In this document: positions 24,934 through 34,534 of the stretch, one piece after another
How positions within the stretch are numbered: the stretch's first letter is position 1
How the letters are laid out: the number at the start of each line of letters is the position of its first letter
DNA from: Tamlana sp038148895
GTDB taxonomy: Bacteria > Bacteroidota > Bacteroidia > Flavobacteriales > Flavobacteriaceae
DNA: 64,000 bases
Assembly (NCBI GenBank): GCA_038148895.1
Contig: JBBVGQ010000001.1
Strand: one strand, 5' to 3'
Translations under genes and position numbers: made by a program
Notes under the pieces: model-generated
What the model saw: the letters and a program-made list of their open reading frames with translations, nothing else
What the model was told of the DNA's origin: nothing
Database searches by the model: none

Positions 24934-26340
24934 TTATTTAGATGAACCTTTTCCTATTGAGTAACAAACAAAACCAATTTTTTCCATTTCATTTATGTCT
25001 AAAACGCCCCGCCCATCAAAAACAAAAGCAGGTTTTAACATATGGTTATATATCTTTTGCCAATCGTAGGTTTTAAATTCATCCCACTCAGTTAGAACAG
25101 CTATTGCATGTGACTCCCTCGCTGCTTCATAAGGGTCGGCTTTTACCTTCAACAAACTTCTGTTTTCTTCTTCAGTTCTTGTATTTAAATAATCTAAATC
25201 AGCATAAATAGATTCCTCAACCACTTTTGGGTCGTAAACCTCAATATTTGCTTGCTCATTCAACAAATTATCGGCAACTTGTATAGCAGCAGATTCACGA
25301 GTATCGTTAGTGTCTTTTTTAAAAGCCCAACCAAAGAACGTGATTTTCTTTCCGGAAACTGTGTTGTATAACGTACTAACTATGTTATTAGAGAACCGAT
25401 TCTTTTGGTAGTTGTTCATAACGACTACCTGTTTCCAATAATCAGCTACTTCATTCAATCCATAGCTTTTGGCTATATAAACTAAGTTTAAGATGTCCTT
25501 TTGAAAACAAGACCCTCCGAAACCTACAGATGATTTTAAGAACTTAGAACCTATTCTAGAATCTAAACCAATTGCTTTTGCTACCTCGCTAACATCTGCA
25601 CCCGTTTTTTCACATATTACTGACATTGCATTGATTGAAGATACACGCTGTGCCAGAAAGGCATTAGCCGTTAGTTTTGAAAGCTCAGACGACCAAACAT
25701 TGGTTGTGAGTATTTTTTCTGTAGGCACCCAATTGGCATAAATATCTTTTAAGGCTTGGATAGCATTTTTACCTTCTTCAGAAGAATCCCCTCCTATTAA
25801 AACCCTATCTGGCTTTAGCAAATCTTGAACTGCCGTACCCTCAGCCAAGAATTCAGGGTTTGATAGAATTTGAAATTTCACACCATTGCCAGTATGGTCT
25901 AAAATATTTTTTATAGCTGAAGCCGTACGAACAGGTAAAGTAGATTTTTCAACTACAATTTTATCTTCCTTGGCAACCTTAGCAATTTGGCGGGCACATA
26001 ATTCAATATATTTTAAATCGGCAGCCATGCCTTTACCTTTACCATAGGTTTTGGTTGGTGTGTTTACTGAGATAAAAATCATATCGGCTTGATCAATGGC
26101 CTTGTCAACATCTGTTGAGAAAAATAAATTTTTCCCCCTTGCCTCTTCTACAATTTTATCCAATCCGGGCTCAAAAACAGGAAGTTTTGATAAATCATCA
26201 TCATTCCAAGCTTTAATTCTAGCCTCATTAAGGTCTACAACTGATACATTTATATCTGGACATTTTTGGGCTATTACCGCCATGGTAGGCCCACCAACGT
26301 AACCAGCTCCAATACAACAGATAGTTTTTATTTTAGTCAC
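24934..26340 (-). CDS. ugd: UDP-glucose 6-dehydrogenase (eukaryote-like long form)
   Basis: The 468-residue enzyme oxidises UDP-glucose to UDP-glucuronate with 2 NAD+. It has CCIGAGYVGGPTMAVIA at the start, the catalytic cysteine in GFGGSCFQKDI, and FKKDTNDTRESAAIQVAD. Length and the KCPDINVSVVDLNEARIKAWN region resemble animal and plant UGDH more than the short E. coli Ugd. It is followed by the UDP-xylose synthase gene. Confidence 0.93.
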   Translation of the reverse strand: MTKIKTICCIGAGYVGGPTMAVIAQKCPDINVSVVDLNEARIKAWNDDDLSKLPVFEPGLDKIVEEARGKNLFFSTDVDKAIDQADMIFISVNTPTKTYGKGKGMAADLKYIELCARQIAKVAKEDKIVVEKSTLPVRTASAIKNILDHTGNGVKFQILSNPEFLAEGTAVQDLLKPDRVLIGGDSSEEGKNAIQALKDIYANWVPTEKILTTNVWSSELSKLTANAFLAQRVSSINAMSVICEKTGADVSEVAKAIGLDSRIGSKFLKSSVGFGGSCFQKDILNLVYIAKSYGLNEVADYWKQVVVMNNYQKNRFSNNIVSTLYNTVSGKKITFFGWAFKKDTNDTRESAAIQVADNLLNEQANIEVYDPKVVEESIYADLDYLNTRTEEENRSLLKVKADPYEAARESHAIAVLTEWDEFKTYDWQKIYNHMLKPAFVFDGRGVLDINEMEKIGFVCYSIGKGSSK

Positions 26341-26399
26341 TGTAAAATCTTTATATTAATACAACAATTAGATTAAGGAAAAAGTTGAAATTATACTTT

Positions 26400-27653
26400 C
26401 TATTCTTTGTTTTCATAAAATTCTGTCCTGTTAAACAAGCAATAAAATATTATAAAAAAGAATATTCCTCTTTGCACCCACAAGAATGATTCTGTAAAAC
26501 TCCAAACAGGAGCCACAAAACTAAAAAAAACAAACAACAAATTATTCGACTTTAAAGCAAAAACAATATTGCTACTTAATAGGAAAAGAAATAATAATAA
26601 CCCTATGATTCCCGTTTCTGATAAAACTTGAGCATAGCAATTATGGTAATTATATATGTGATAGCCCTTATAAGTACCATATTGTTCGTGTCTCTTTTTT
26701 AAATCAATTCTAGAGGCAAAGAGGCCAAAACCATTGAAGAAAACATGTTCGGTTTCAATCTGTTCTTTGAGAAGTCTTAATTGAAAAAGTCTAATGGAAG
26801 TACCTGTCCAAGGGTAAACTTGTGAAAATTTATCCTTTTCTAATACTTGCAACAAATTTGTTTTCTCATCTGAGTTTATAACGAATTCTTCATTTACCCT
26901 TTTAGTTATTTCTTTCGTTGCTAAAAGCACAATTAAACAGATTACCAAAAAAGTCAACACTATTTCAACAAGCTTTGGGGTTCTATTCTTGACTTTTTTC
27001 CACCCGATAAAAATTATTCCAATTAATAAACAAAAAATTATTGTCTTTGATGACAATAGAACAATCATCATCAAGAAAAAAATCAAAAAAACTATTTCAT
27101 AAATTCTTTTTTTAGGCTTTAAAAACAAATAAAAAAAACTCAGTGAAAAAAAGACAGAAACATAAATAGCGTTTAAATTAAAACCACTAACCAAATCATG
27201 ATATGTAAATTCTGTTAATTTTCTAGATTCCAGAAACCGAATGAGTGAAGTGATTACAAACACTATACCTAAAAAAAAATTCACTACGGTATAAGCTTTC
27301 AAGATTTTGAAAAACTCAAGTCTCGTAAACTTTGGCAAAAAAGAAAAAGCAAATGGAACTAAAAACAATGCAGAGATTCTGCCTATTCCTTTTAAGGTAA
27401 GCGATTTATCAATAGACCAAAAGTAAGTTAAAGAAAACCAAAGGAATAAAAGAACAGGAAAGATGAGTTTATAATCAAAAAATACTTCTTTATTATTTTT
27501 TGTAAAAAATTTAAATAAAGAATAAAAAACTAGAAGCACCAAGCTAAAACTACCAAAGCCGTAATCTAACATTAAAGTTGCCAAAAGTAAGCCAACAACG
27601 TAAACAGATAGATTATTATTAAATATTTTATTTATTGGTGTTATAGCACTCAC
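26400..27653 (-). CDS. O-antigen polymerase/ligase-like membrane protein (2)
   Basis: The 417-residue protein has about eleven membrane segments and a large periplasmic loop near residues 255-335 that contains YHIYNYHNCYAQVLSETGIIG. That N-H-N-x-[YF] plus ETG..GLL pattern is typical of Wzy/WaaL (Wzy_C) proteins. It overlaps the upstream glycosyltransferase gene by 26 bases. Polymerase and ligase cannot be told apart here. Strongly A+T-rich coding suggests a variable, possibly transferred segment. Confidence 0.78.
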   Translation of the reverse strand: MSAITPINKIFNNNLSVYVVGLLLATLMLDYGFGSFSLVLLVFYSLFKFFTKNNKEVFFDYKLIFPVLLFLWFSLTYFWSIDKSLTLKGIGRISALFLVPFAFSFLPKFTRLEFFKILKAYTVVNFFLGIVFVITSLIRFLESRKLTEFTYHDLVSGFNLNAIYVSVFFSLSFFYLFLKPKKRIYEIVFLIFFLMMIVLLSSKTIIFCLLIGIIFIGWKKVKNRTPKLVEIVLTFLVICLIVLLATKEITKRVNEEFVINSDEKTNLLQVLEKDKFSQVYPWTGTSIRLFQLRLLKEQIETEHVFFNGFGLFASRIDLKKRHEQYGTYKGYHIYNYHNCYAQVLSETGIIGLLLFLFLLSSNIVFALKSNNLLFVFFSFVAPVWSFTESFLWVQRGIFFFIIFYCLFNRTEFYENKE

Positions 27654-28725
27654 TCAAATATTTTAAATATTTATTGTTTATGGAATCCCAATTAAAATTT
27701 TCCTCGATTTTGTTGAAACAATTCTTCGTTTTATCACTAAAATCATTTTTAGAAAAATTATCAACAAAATATGACACATCCTCTTTTTCTTTAAAATAAA
27801 AGGCATCATCCCCCAAAATCGATTTATTAAATTCATTATCATGAGCGATTATGAATGCATTCGAAGCCATTGCCTCTAATAGAGAAGGGTTGGTACCTCC
27901 AACAGAATGACCATGAAAATATAAATTTGAATAATATCGTAGGTTATTTAATTTATCTATGTCGTAGACTCCCCCAATAAAACGTATGTTTTTTGAATCT
28001 TTAAATTTTCGCTTCAAATATTCACCAAATTTATTACCATGCTTACCAATAACTAAGAAGGGATATTCCCTTTTTGATTGACTGACACCGTCTAAAATAA
28101 CCTCAATATTATTTTCAGGCTCTAATCTAGCTATAAGCATATTATATTTTAAGCCACTAACTTTATATTCTTCTAAAACACTCTCATTAGGAAATTTAAA
28201 AAGTTCTGCTCCATATGCTATATATTCAGATTCAATATTATATTGTAATTTAAGGTATTTTTGGATTCCTAATGAATCAGCAATTAAAAAATCACTAGAC
28301 TTAACCGCAAGTTTTTCTGCAAATTTTAAAAATTTTTGAACGGGCTTAGAATATTTTGATCGTTTCCACTCCAAACCATCCATATTAGTAATAATCAAAG
28401 GTTTTTTAGGTAAAAACTTATACCAAACTGAATTACTTGTATAACCCAATTGCAAAATTATATCAAAGTTTTGTTTTCTTGCATTTAATATACAATTTAG
28501 GTCATAAACAAACTGTCCCATTGTACCAATCTTTTCTTCGGGATCGAGACAAGAAATAATTTTCACCCCTTTAAAATCCTTTTTTTTATAAGGGTGAGAA
28601 CTTGAATTATAAACATAAACGTCATGTCCATTTTCATATAGGTAAACGGAAAAATATTCAGTGAATTGTTCAAAACCACCATGGTAGTTAGGTATTCCTC
28701 TAGTTCCTAATATACCTATTTTCAT
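27628..28725 (-). CDS. DUF1972-type glycosyltransferase
   Basis: The 365-residue GT-B protein begins with GILGTRGIPNYHGGFEQFTEYF, the signature of the DUF1972 N-domain found in rhamnosyl- and other glycosyltransferases of polysaccharide loci. The C-domain has IARLEPENNIEVILDGV and GGTNPSLLEAMASNAFIIAHD. It is wedged between two polymerase-like genes with 26-base overlaps on both sides. Given rfbABCD in the same locus, dTDP-rhamnose is a candidate donor. Confidence 0.85.
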   Translation of the reverse strand: MKIGILGTRGIPNYHGGFEQFTEYFSVYLYENGHDVYVYNSSSHPYKKKDFKGVKIISCLDPEEKIGTMGQFVYDLNCILNARKQNFDIILQLGYTSNSVWYKFLPKKPLIITNMDGLEWKRSKYSKPVQKFLKFAEKLAVKSSDFLIADSLGIQKYLKLQYNIESEYIAYGAELFKFPNESVLEEYKVSGLKYNMLIARLEPENNIEVILDGVSQSKREYPFLVIGKHGNKFGEYLKRKFKDSKNIRFIGGVYDIDKLNNLRYYSNLYFHGHSVGGTNPSLLEAMASNAFIIAHDNEFNKSILGDDAFYFKEKEDVSYFVDNFSKNDFSDKTKNCFNKIEENFNWDSINNKYLKYLSECYNTNK

Positions 28726-29986
28726 CCTCTTGATTTGTTTTAGAAAAAAATAATTGTAGTGAAAATAAACCTCCTAGAAAGAGCACAATAATATCGCTTT
28801 TATTATATATTCCCGTAATTATTAATGATGTTAGAATAAAAAAAATGGCAACTCCAGAAATGAAGTTGTTGACAATTGTTAAGCTTAAATTCTTATATGG
28901 TTTGTAGCATTGCATGTAAGCAAAAACTAGGAAATAAAAGTACATTAAAAGCCCCAATATTCCTGACTTGAATAAAACATATACATATCCATTGTGAATA
29001 ATTGGTATATACTGAAATCTTTTACCGTCTAAAGGGACTTCAAAACCAAGGTCTACTTGACTGCTAAGTCCTTTACCAAAAAACCATCCAACACTATAAT
29101 TTGTGTCCTTAATTTGTTGTATGGCTTTAAATGCTTCATAAGCTCTCCAATGATCCCAAAGACTTTCATGGTTGTGAATATCTATATCTAAATCAGGACT
29201 GAAAATCTCAGCCGGAGCTATTTTAAGTTTGTACAAAAAGCCATCAATTCCTTTACTATCCCTTTCAAGGTTCATGAATTGCAAAGAAACAAAAAACGAA
29301 CTAAAGACAATGGTAAAAATAGTTATATAAAGTAATCCTTTTGAAGAAATTTTAGCATAGCCTTTCATTGCAATAATCAGAAGAAACAAAGCAATGAACA
29401 TTGTTCTGGAAAAATAAAAAACAAAGGAGATTATGAGGAGAAACCTGAAAAATTTAAGTTTTTTTAAGATAGTATGAGAAAGAAATATCTTGTTTGAATT
29501 TACAGACAATATTACTAAAGCAAACAATTCAATAAAATTATCTCTGTCTAATTCTCTAATTCTAGTAACTGAAAATGGGTTGTTTGCTAAAAAAACCAAC
29601 AACTCAAAAATGTGAATAGTTGCAGAAATTGCCGCAGTATAGACTATAGCATTAAAAATAAAGTGTTTGTCTTTTATTTTGTTAATCAAAAGAAAGCCTA
29701 GAATAATCAATAAAATGGGCTTAAACAAATACACAAAACCACGTAACGCTTCATATGGTTGAATTTCATAAAACAACCCAGCAAAGAAAGACACCATAAT
29801 AACAACAAACAGTGGTGAAATTAAATTTAAAAATGATTGAGAAATTTTATTTTCAGGAAAAATGGAAATAAAAGAAATGATTAATAACCCTGCTACAAAA
29901 TTTATCTCAATGGAATCTAAAAACAAATTAAGAAAAAGTAAGCTGTAAAAAGCGAATTTGTATATTTTCTGAACACTTATTTTCAT
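28700..29986 (-). CDS. O-antigen polymerase/ligase-like membrane protein (1)
   Basis: The 428-residue protein has about eleven membrane helices and a periplasmic loop around residues 250-340 that ends in PIIHNGYVYVLFKSGILGLLM, an H-N-G-Y..K-S-G-I-L-G pattern of the Wzy_C/O-antigen ligase superfamily. It is the first of two such proteins within 3.6 kb. The next gene overlaps it by 26 bases. No close functional assignment is possible from sequence alone. Confidence 0.78.
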   Translation of the reverse strand: MKISVQKIYKFAFYSLLFLNLFLDSIEINFVAGLLIISFISIFPENKISQSFLNLISPLFVVIMVSFFAGLFYEIQPYEALRGFVYLFKPILLIILGFLLINKIKDKHFIFNAIVYTAAISATIHIFELLVFLANNPFSVTRIRELDRDNFIELFALVILSVNSNKIFLSHTILKKLKFFRFLLIISFVFYFSRTMFIALFLLIIAMKGYAKISSKGLLYITIFTIVFSSFFVSLQFMNLERDSKGIDGFLYKLKIAPAEIFSPDLDIDIHNHESLWDHWRAYEAFKAIQQIKDTNYSVGWFFGKGLSSQVDLGFEVPLDGKRFQYIPIIHNGYVYVLFKSGILGLLMYFYFLVFAYMQCYKPYKNLSLTIVNNFISGVAIFFILTSLIITGIYNKSDIIVLFLGGLFSLQLFFSKTNQEDENRYIRN

Positions 29987-30004
29987 TAAAATAGAGATGT
30001 ACTT

Positions 30005-31174
30005 TTAAATATTTGAATATAATTCAATAAATTTTTTTGAATAACTATTTAGTGAGAACTTTTCCTCTGCTCTGTTTTTTCCATTGATACCAAACTCAGC
30101 AATCTTATTTTTATCGGTAATCATTTTCTCTAAAAAAACACAAAGCTCACCTGAATTATTGGGCTCAAAAAGAAATCCCGTTTTATTATGCACAACTATT
30201 TCTTTGACTCCACCATGGTTTGAAGCAATAACTGGCTTTTCTGCCAACATTGCTTCCACGGCTACTAACCCAAAGGGTTCTGGTTCTATGGATGGTACAA
30301 CAGCAATATCTATACTGTCCCAAATCTTCCAAATATCATTTTGAAAAGGAATTATTTTGCACTTTTTATTCAGGTCTTTCTCCTCAATTATAGCTTTTAA
30401 GTTTTTTATTAAAATTTCCTGTTTAGGTGCAACTGAACCCACAAAAACAAGTTTAATGTTTTTATACTTACCAACAAGCTCACCAAAAGACCCTAACAAC
30501 AAACTATGGCCTTTCCATTTGTTTATTCTGCCAACCAATCCGATTACAATATCATCTTTCTCAACTTTAAACAATGAACTCCGAATGTTTTTTATTTCTT
30601 CATCTGAAGAAGCACTTTTCTCTCTGTCCAATCCATTTAAAATGGTTATTGATTTCTTTTCTAAACTCTTGTTGCCCTTTGAAAAAAAACGGTTAGAGGC
30701 TTGGGAGTTATATACAACACAATCTGAAAAAAAATTAACGATTATTGGATAAATAACCTTGACCAACTTAGGGTGTTCAATAATTTCATGAATATGCCAT
30801 ATGTGCCTAATTCCATAAACTTTAGAATAGAACCCTCCAACTAAAACTGCCAAAGTATTAGAATGAATTATATCTATTTTACGCCCCTTGAGGTTTTTGT
30901 TCAGTTTAATTATTGATGAAACAATATTGAAGGGTAAAGACACAATGTTCCAGAAAGAGAACATTTCCCGAGATACTTTTACTACCGAGGAAATAATAAC
31001 TTCAATGTGATTTTCTTCAAGCAACCTTTTTAAAGGGCCCTCATCGGGAATTACAACTATGACATTAAAATTAATGTTTTCGTTTACGGATTTAGCTAAA
31101 TAGAATAGTGTCTTGTCTGAACCATATAGTTCTGAAGACTGGTGTACAAAAAGAAGAGTTCTTTTTTTTTTCAT
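30005..31174 (-). CDS. Glycosyltransferase family 4
   Basis: The 389-residue GT-B retaining glycosyltransferase has HQSSELYGSDKTLFYLAKSV in the acceptor domain, GLVGRINKWKGHSLLLGSF at the start of the donor domain and the catalytic pair in EPFGLVAVEAMLAEKPVIAS. It lies 22 bases after the GT2 gene and 18 before a polymerase-like gene, within the 31949-22580 unit. Donor and acceptor are unknown. Confidence 0.92.
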   Translation of the reverse strand: MKKKRTLLFVHQSSELYGSDKTLFYLAKSVNENINFNVIVVIPDEGPLKRLLEENHIEVIISSVVKVSREMFSFWNIVSLPFNIVSSIIKLNKNLKGRKIDIIHSNTLAVLVGGFYSKVYGIRHIWHIHEIIEHPKLVKVIYPIIVNFFSDCVVYNSQASNRFFSKGNKSLEKKSITILNGLDREKSASSDEEIKNIRSSLFKVEKDDIVIGLVGRINKWKGHSLLLGSFGELVGKYKNIKLVFVGSVAPKQEILIKNLKAIIEEKDLNKKCKIIPFQNDIWKIWDSIDIAVVPSIEPEPFGLVAVEAMLAEKPVIASNHGGVKEIVVHNKTGFLFEPNNSGELCVFLEKMITDKNKIAEFGINGKNRAEEKFSLNSYSKKFIELYSNI

Positions 31175-31196
31175 TTTTTTAGCTAACCCCCCTCTT

Positions 31197-31949
31197 TTAA
31201 ATAACTTTTTTTAAAAAATATATTGAGTATTCTTTCAAAAAATCTAAATAACAAAGAAGAATGTTTAATTTACCCGTCTGGCACTTGGCTTTTATGGATT
31301 CACTGAAAGCCTTAAAAATTAATTTATTGCTAATTCCGCCATAGGCCATCTTGGCGGTAGTTGAGGTTACTTTGGCTGTTTTCAAATTTTCTTTTGCCCT
31401 CAGAAGCAATTCATAATCTCCTGCTATTTTGTAATCTGCATCATAATTACCATGGATTTTGAAATATTCCTTGTTATGAAAAGCACCTACATGGCCAATA
31501 TTCATTTTTCTCCGAAATATTTTCCATGACCACAAGCCATTTATTACCCTAATTGTTTTATTGTTTTTTATAACATCCACATTTGAATACACTAAATCCT
31601 TGGGGTATTCTAAATTTGATATTGTTTCGTTGTAAAGTTCGAGGGCATTTTTTAAATATATGTCATCAGAGCCTAAAAATGAAATCCAATCTCCAGTTGC
31701 AATATTTAATCCCTTATTCCATGCATCATAAATGCCATTGTCTTTTTCTGATATCCATTTAAACGAAATTCCTTTTAACTGAAACTTTTCTTGGTAAGAT
31801 TTAATTATATCAACTGTTTGGTCGGTAGAGCACCCATCAACCACTATATACTCAATATCTCCCTTGTAGGATTGATTTAAGATAGAATTAAATGTTTCTG
31901 TAACAGTCTTATCACTATTAAAGGTAGCTGTTATTACAGTATATTTCAT
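31197..31949 (-). CDS. Glycosyltransferase family 2
   Basis: The 250-residue GT-A inverting glycosyltransferase has TVITATFNSDKTVTETFNSIL, VVDGCSTDQTVDII, the substrate loop SEKDNGIYDAWNKGLNIATG and a G-S-D-D metal-binding motif. It resembles the WcaA/colanic-acid type. It is the first gene of the long minus-strand unit, with a clear -7 box upstream at 31998-32005. Confidence 0.92.
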   Translation of the reverse strand: MKYTVITATFNSDKTVTETFNSILNQSYKGDIEYIVVDGCSTDQTVDIIKSYQEKFQLKGISFKWISEKDNGIYDAWNKGLNIATGDWISFLGSDDIYLKNALELYNETISNLEYPKDLVYSNVDVIKNNKTIRVINGLWSWKIFRRKMNIGHVGAFHNKEYFKIHGNYDADYKIAGDYELLLRAKENLKTAKVTSTTAKMAYGGISNKLIFKAFSESIKAKCQTGKLNILLCYLDFLKEYSIYFLKKVI

Positions 31950-31997
31950 TAATGTTTTTATCGTGAGGCAATTCTGTAAAGCTGTTTTCTAGATGCG

Positions 31998-32005
31998 CAA
32001 AGATA
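31998..32005 (-). promoter_or_regulatory. -7 box for the 31949-22580 glycan unit
   Basis: TATCTTTG on the minus strand matches TAnnTTTG exactly, about 48 bases before the GT2 start, in the 129-base region divergent from the sulfotransferase gene. No TTG is visible at -33. On the plus strand TATCTTTA (32049-32056) may serve the sulfotransferase gene. Confidence 0.45.
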
Positions 32006-32078
32006 TTAATTTTAAAAAATATTATTCTGCTTATAATGCACAAATAAATATCTTTACGGACTTGTAAATAATAACTGA

Positions 32079-32999
32079 ATGGGAAAACCAAATATTAATT
32101 TATTTATTGTTGGTGCAGCAAAATCGGGAACAACTTCACTTTATAATTATCTTAAAAGCCATTCAGATGTGTTTTTCCCCCTAGTTAAAGAACCTAATTA
32201 TTATTCTGATATTGAATCTGAAGATAAGTTGGTATACAATAATCCTAAACCAAAAAAATTCTATCACAATAAAATCATAAATGACAGGGATGTTTATTAT
32301 TCTCTTTATAAGGATTCAAAAAACTATTCTGTTGTGGGCGATGCAAGCCCGTCTTACTTATGGGATAAAAATTCAGCCAAAAGAATTTATGACGATTTCC
32401 CTAATGCTAAGATTATTATTATTTTGAGAAATCCAATAAATAGGGCCTTCTCCCATTATTTAATGAATATAAAGAGTGGTGTTGAAAAAGAAGATGATTT
32501 TTTAAAAGCATTAATTAGAGATGAAAATACTTTTCCTAAGGTATGGGGAGATGGCAAAGTAATGCTTTATAAAGAATTGGGAATGTATTTTTCACAAGTG
32601 AAATCCTATTATAACGTATTTAAAAAAGAAAACATCAAAGTAATTATATACGAAGAGTTTTTTAAGGACACACAGAAAGGAATAAATTCCGTTTTGGAGT
32701 TTTTACGCCTGCCCAATTTTAAACCGGGTGAATTGGATTTGGATAAAAAACATAATGTGTACAGGTCTCCTAAAGGGAAAATTTCAAAGCTTTTATTAAG
32801 GAAGAAAGAAAAATTTGATTTTGCCAGGAATGTAACGCCACGTTGGTTAAAAAAGTTCATCCAGAATGCTTTCCTTTTTAAAAACTCAAGTAAACCTGAA
32901 ATAAGCAAAGAAGCCTTTGATTATTTATCTTCCGCTTTCGAGCGAGAAGTTTTGGGTTTAGAAAAACTGCTCGACAAAAAATTGGATGCTTGGAAGTAG
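32079..32999 (+). CDS. PAPS-dependent sulfotransferase
   Basis: The 306-residue cytosolic enzyme has the 5'-phosphosulfate loop GAAKSGTTSLYNYLKSHSDV (about 12-31) and the 3'-phosphate-binding IIIILRNPINRAFSHYLMN (about 110-130). Both are hallmarks of PAPS sulfotransferases, which move sulfate onto a hydroxyl or amine and release PAP. It is the only plus-strand gene in this part of the locus. It ends 2 bases from the convergent flippase gene, and is some 1.5 kb from cysN. A glycan precursor is the likely acceptor. Confidence 0.92.
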   Translation: MGKPNINLFIVGAAKSGTTSLYNYLKSHSDVFFPLVKEPNYYSDIESEDKLVYNNPKPKKFYHNKIINDRDVYYSLYKDSKNYSVVGDASPSYLWDKNSAKRIYDDFPNAKIIIILRNPINRAFSHYLMNIKSGVEKEDDFLKALIRDENTFPKVWGDGKVMLYKELGMYFSQVKSYYNVFKKENIKVIIYEEFFKDTQKGINSVLEFLRLPNFKPGELDLDKKHNVYRSPKGKISKLLLRKKEKFDFARNVTPRWLKKFIQNAFLFKNSSKPEISKEAFDYLSSAFEREVLGLEKLLDKKLDAWK

Positions 33000-33001
33000 T
33001 A

Positions 33002-34333
33002 TTATTCTCGGAGGTTTTGTAATGGATTATAAAATGTCCAAAAACCAAGTTTTCTTTTTATAATAATCACTAAGGCCAAATTCCAAAATATCATTGACAA
33101 GCCACTTGCTATTGCTGCACCTTCATAGCTATATTTCGGTATTAACAAATAATTTAAAATTAAGTTAATCACAAATGCAACAATCAAAACATTTTGAAAT
33201 TGGTTTTGCTGATCTGTCATTTGCATCAAATATCCAACAGATCCAGATATTGCATTAATAAACCGAGATATGCATAAGTAGATTAACGATAGATAACCAA
33301 TTTTAAACTCCTCGCCAAAAAAACCCAAAATAGGTTTGGCAAAAACTACAAGAGCCAATAGTATGGGTGTTGAGGTTAAAAAAATCATTTTTGTGGAGTT
33401 TTTAACTGTTTCTTTCAACCCAGCTATGTTTTTACTTACATAAAACTCTCCAAATTTTGGAGTAGCTATAGCATTAACAGCCATTAAAGTAATCGTTGAC
33501 AATGCTGCTAATTTTAATGTGGTATTGTAAATGCCAATATCTGTTGTTGTTTTATAATAGGATAACATGAAAATATCTACCCATCCAATAAGAAGTGCAA
33601 AGGAACTCGACATCATCATGGGAAATGAAATTTTAAATATTTTTAAATATCCAAAACTAGGTTTCTCTCTTTTTGTAACCTTGTCGGTATTTAGTTTTTT
33701 AATTGTTATTACCAGAAAAAGTATTAAGCTTATTAAAACTATAAATACCGCAATTACATATAAATTAAATGTTCCTGAAAAATCAATTTCAAAATTGTAA
33801 TAAAAAATTAAAAGAATAAAAAAAACCACGTTAATAAGCGTAGCTTGAAACAACATAAAAAATGCTGTTTTTTTAAGGGCTTGAAACAATGAACTATAAA
33901 TAGTTAACAATGCCATAGGAATGATGGCTATGCTTATTATTTTAAAATAATAAAGCATTTCTGGCTGTCTAATTACTTTAGAAACAACAACATCTGCAAA
34001 TAGCGTTATTGCAACAATTACAACCAAAGAGAGCGCTATTGAAATAAGTGTAGATCTTAACAAAACTCCTAAAATTTGGTCTTGTTTGTTCTCCACATTT
34101 AACTCTGCTATGATTCTGACCAAGGAAGTATCAAATCCAAACTTAGGAAAAATAATTGCAACACTTAAAACAGTGATACACAATGAATAAATACCCCATT
34201 CTTCAGCACCAAAATATTTAGTAATAAAAAGCATAGACAGATAACCGAACAACATGCCAATCAGTTTAATGACCAAAGAAACAGAGCCCCCCTTTACTAA
34301 CTCAATTAAATTTTTGTCTTTATGCTTTGTCAT
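33002..34333 (-). CDS. Oligosaccharide flippase (Wzx)
   Basis: The 443-residue protein has 12 to 14 predicted membrane helices. It begins IELVKGGSVSLVIKLIGMLFGYLSMLF and has FIFL/LIGWVDIFMLSYYKTTTDIGIYNTTLKLA in the middle, typical of Wzx flippases that turn undecaprenyl-linked repeat units to the periplasm. It is separated from cysN by 201 bases in which I see no clear promoter or hairpin. Convergent with the sulfotransferase gene. Confidence 0.92.
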   Translation of the reverse strand: MTKHKDKNLIELVKGGSVSLVIKLIGMLFGYLSMLFITKYFGAEEWGIYSLCITVLSVAIIFPKFGFDTSLVRIIAELNVENKQDQILGVLLRSTLISIALSLVVIVAITLFADVVVSKVIRQPEMLYYFKIISIAIIPMALLTIYSSLFQALKKTAFFMLFQATLINVVFFILLIFYYNFEIDFSGTFNLYVIAVFIVLISLILFLVITIKKLNTDKVTKREKPSFGYLKIFKISFPMMMSSSFALLIGWVDIFMLSYYKTTTDIGIYNTTLKLAALSTITLMAVNAIATPKFGEFYVSKNIAGLKETVKNSTKMIFLTSTPILLALVVFAKPILGFFGEEFKIGYLSLIYLCISRFINAISGSVGYLMQMTDQQNQFQNVLIVAFVINLILNYLLIPKYSYEGAAIASGLSMIFWNLALVIIIKRKLGFWTFYNPLQNLRE

Positions 34334-34534
34334 TCTAGGTCATTTAATTTTTTCATTAAACTTTAAGTAAAACACTAGACATTAACTCTAGAAAAATTCA
34401 TTCAGATAAATTTTAAACCCAAATTTCTGAAGAATTTATGCTCTCTTTACATAAAGTACATTTTGGTGTTTCAGTTTTAAATATTTACTGATTTCTTATT
34501 GCAAAAATCTTTTAAAGAAATTTCTAAAATAGTG

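Noticed and set aside
34334..34534. Promoter or riboswitch in the 201-base gap between cysN and the flippase gene
   Set aside because: No TAnnTTTG box, stable hairpin or known aptamer core was visible; left as featureless.
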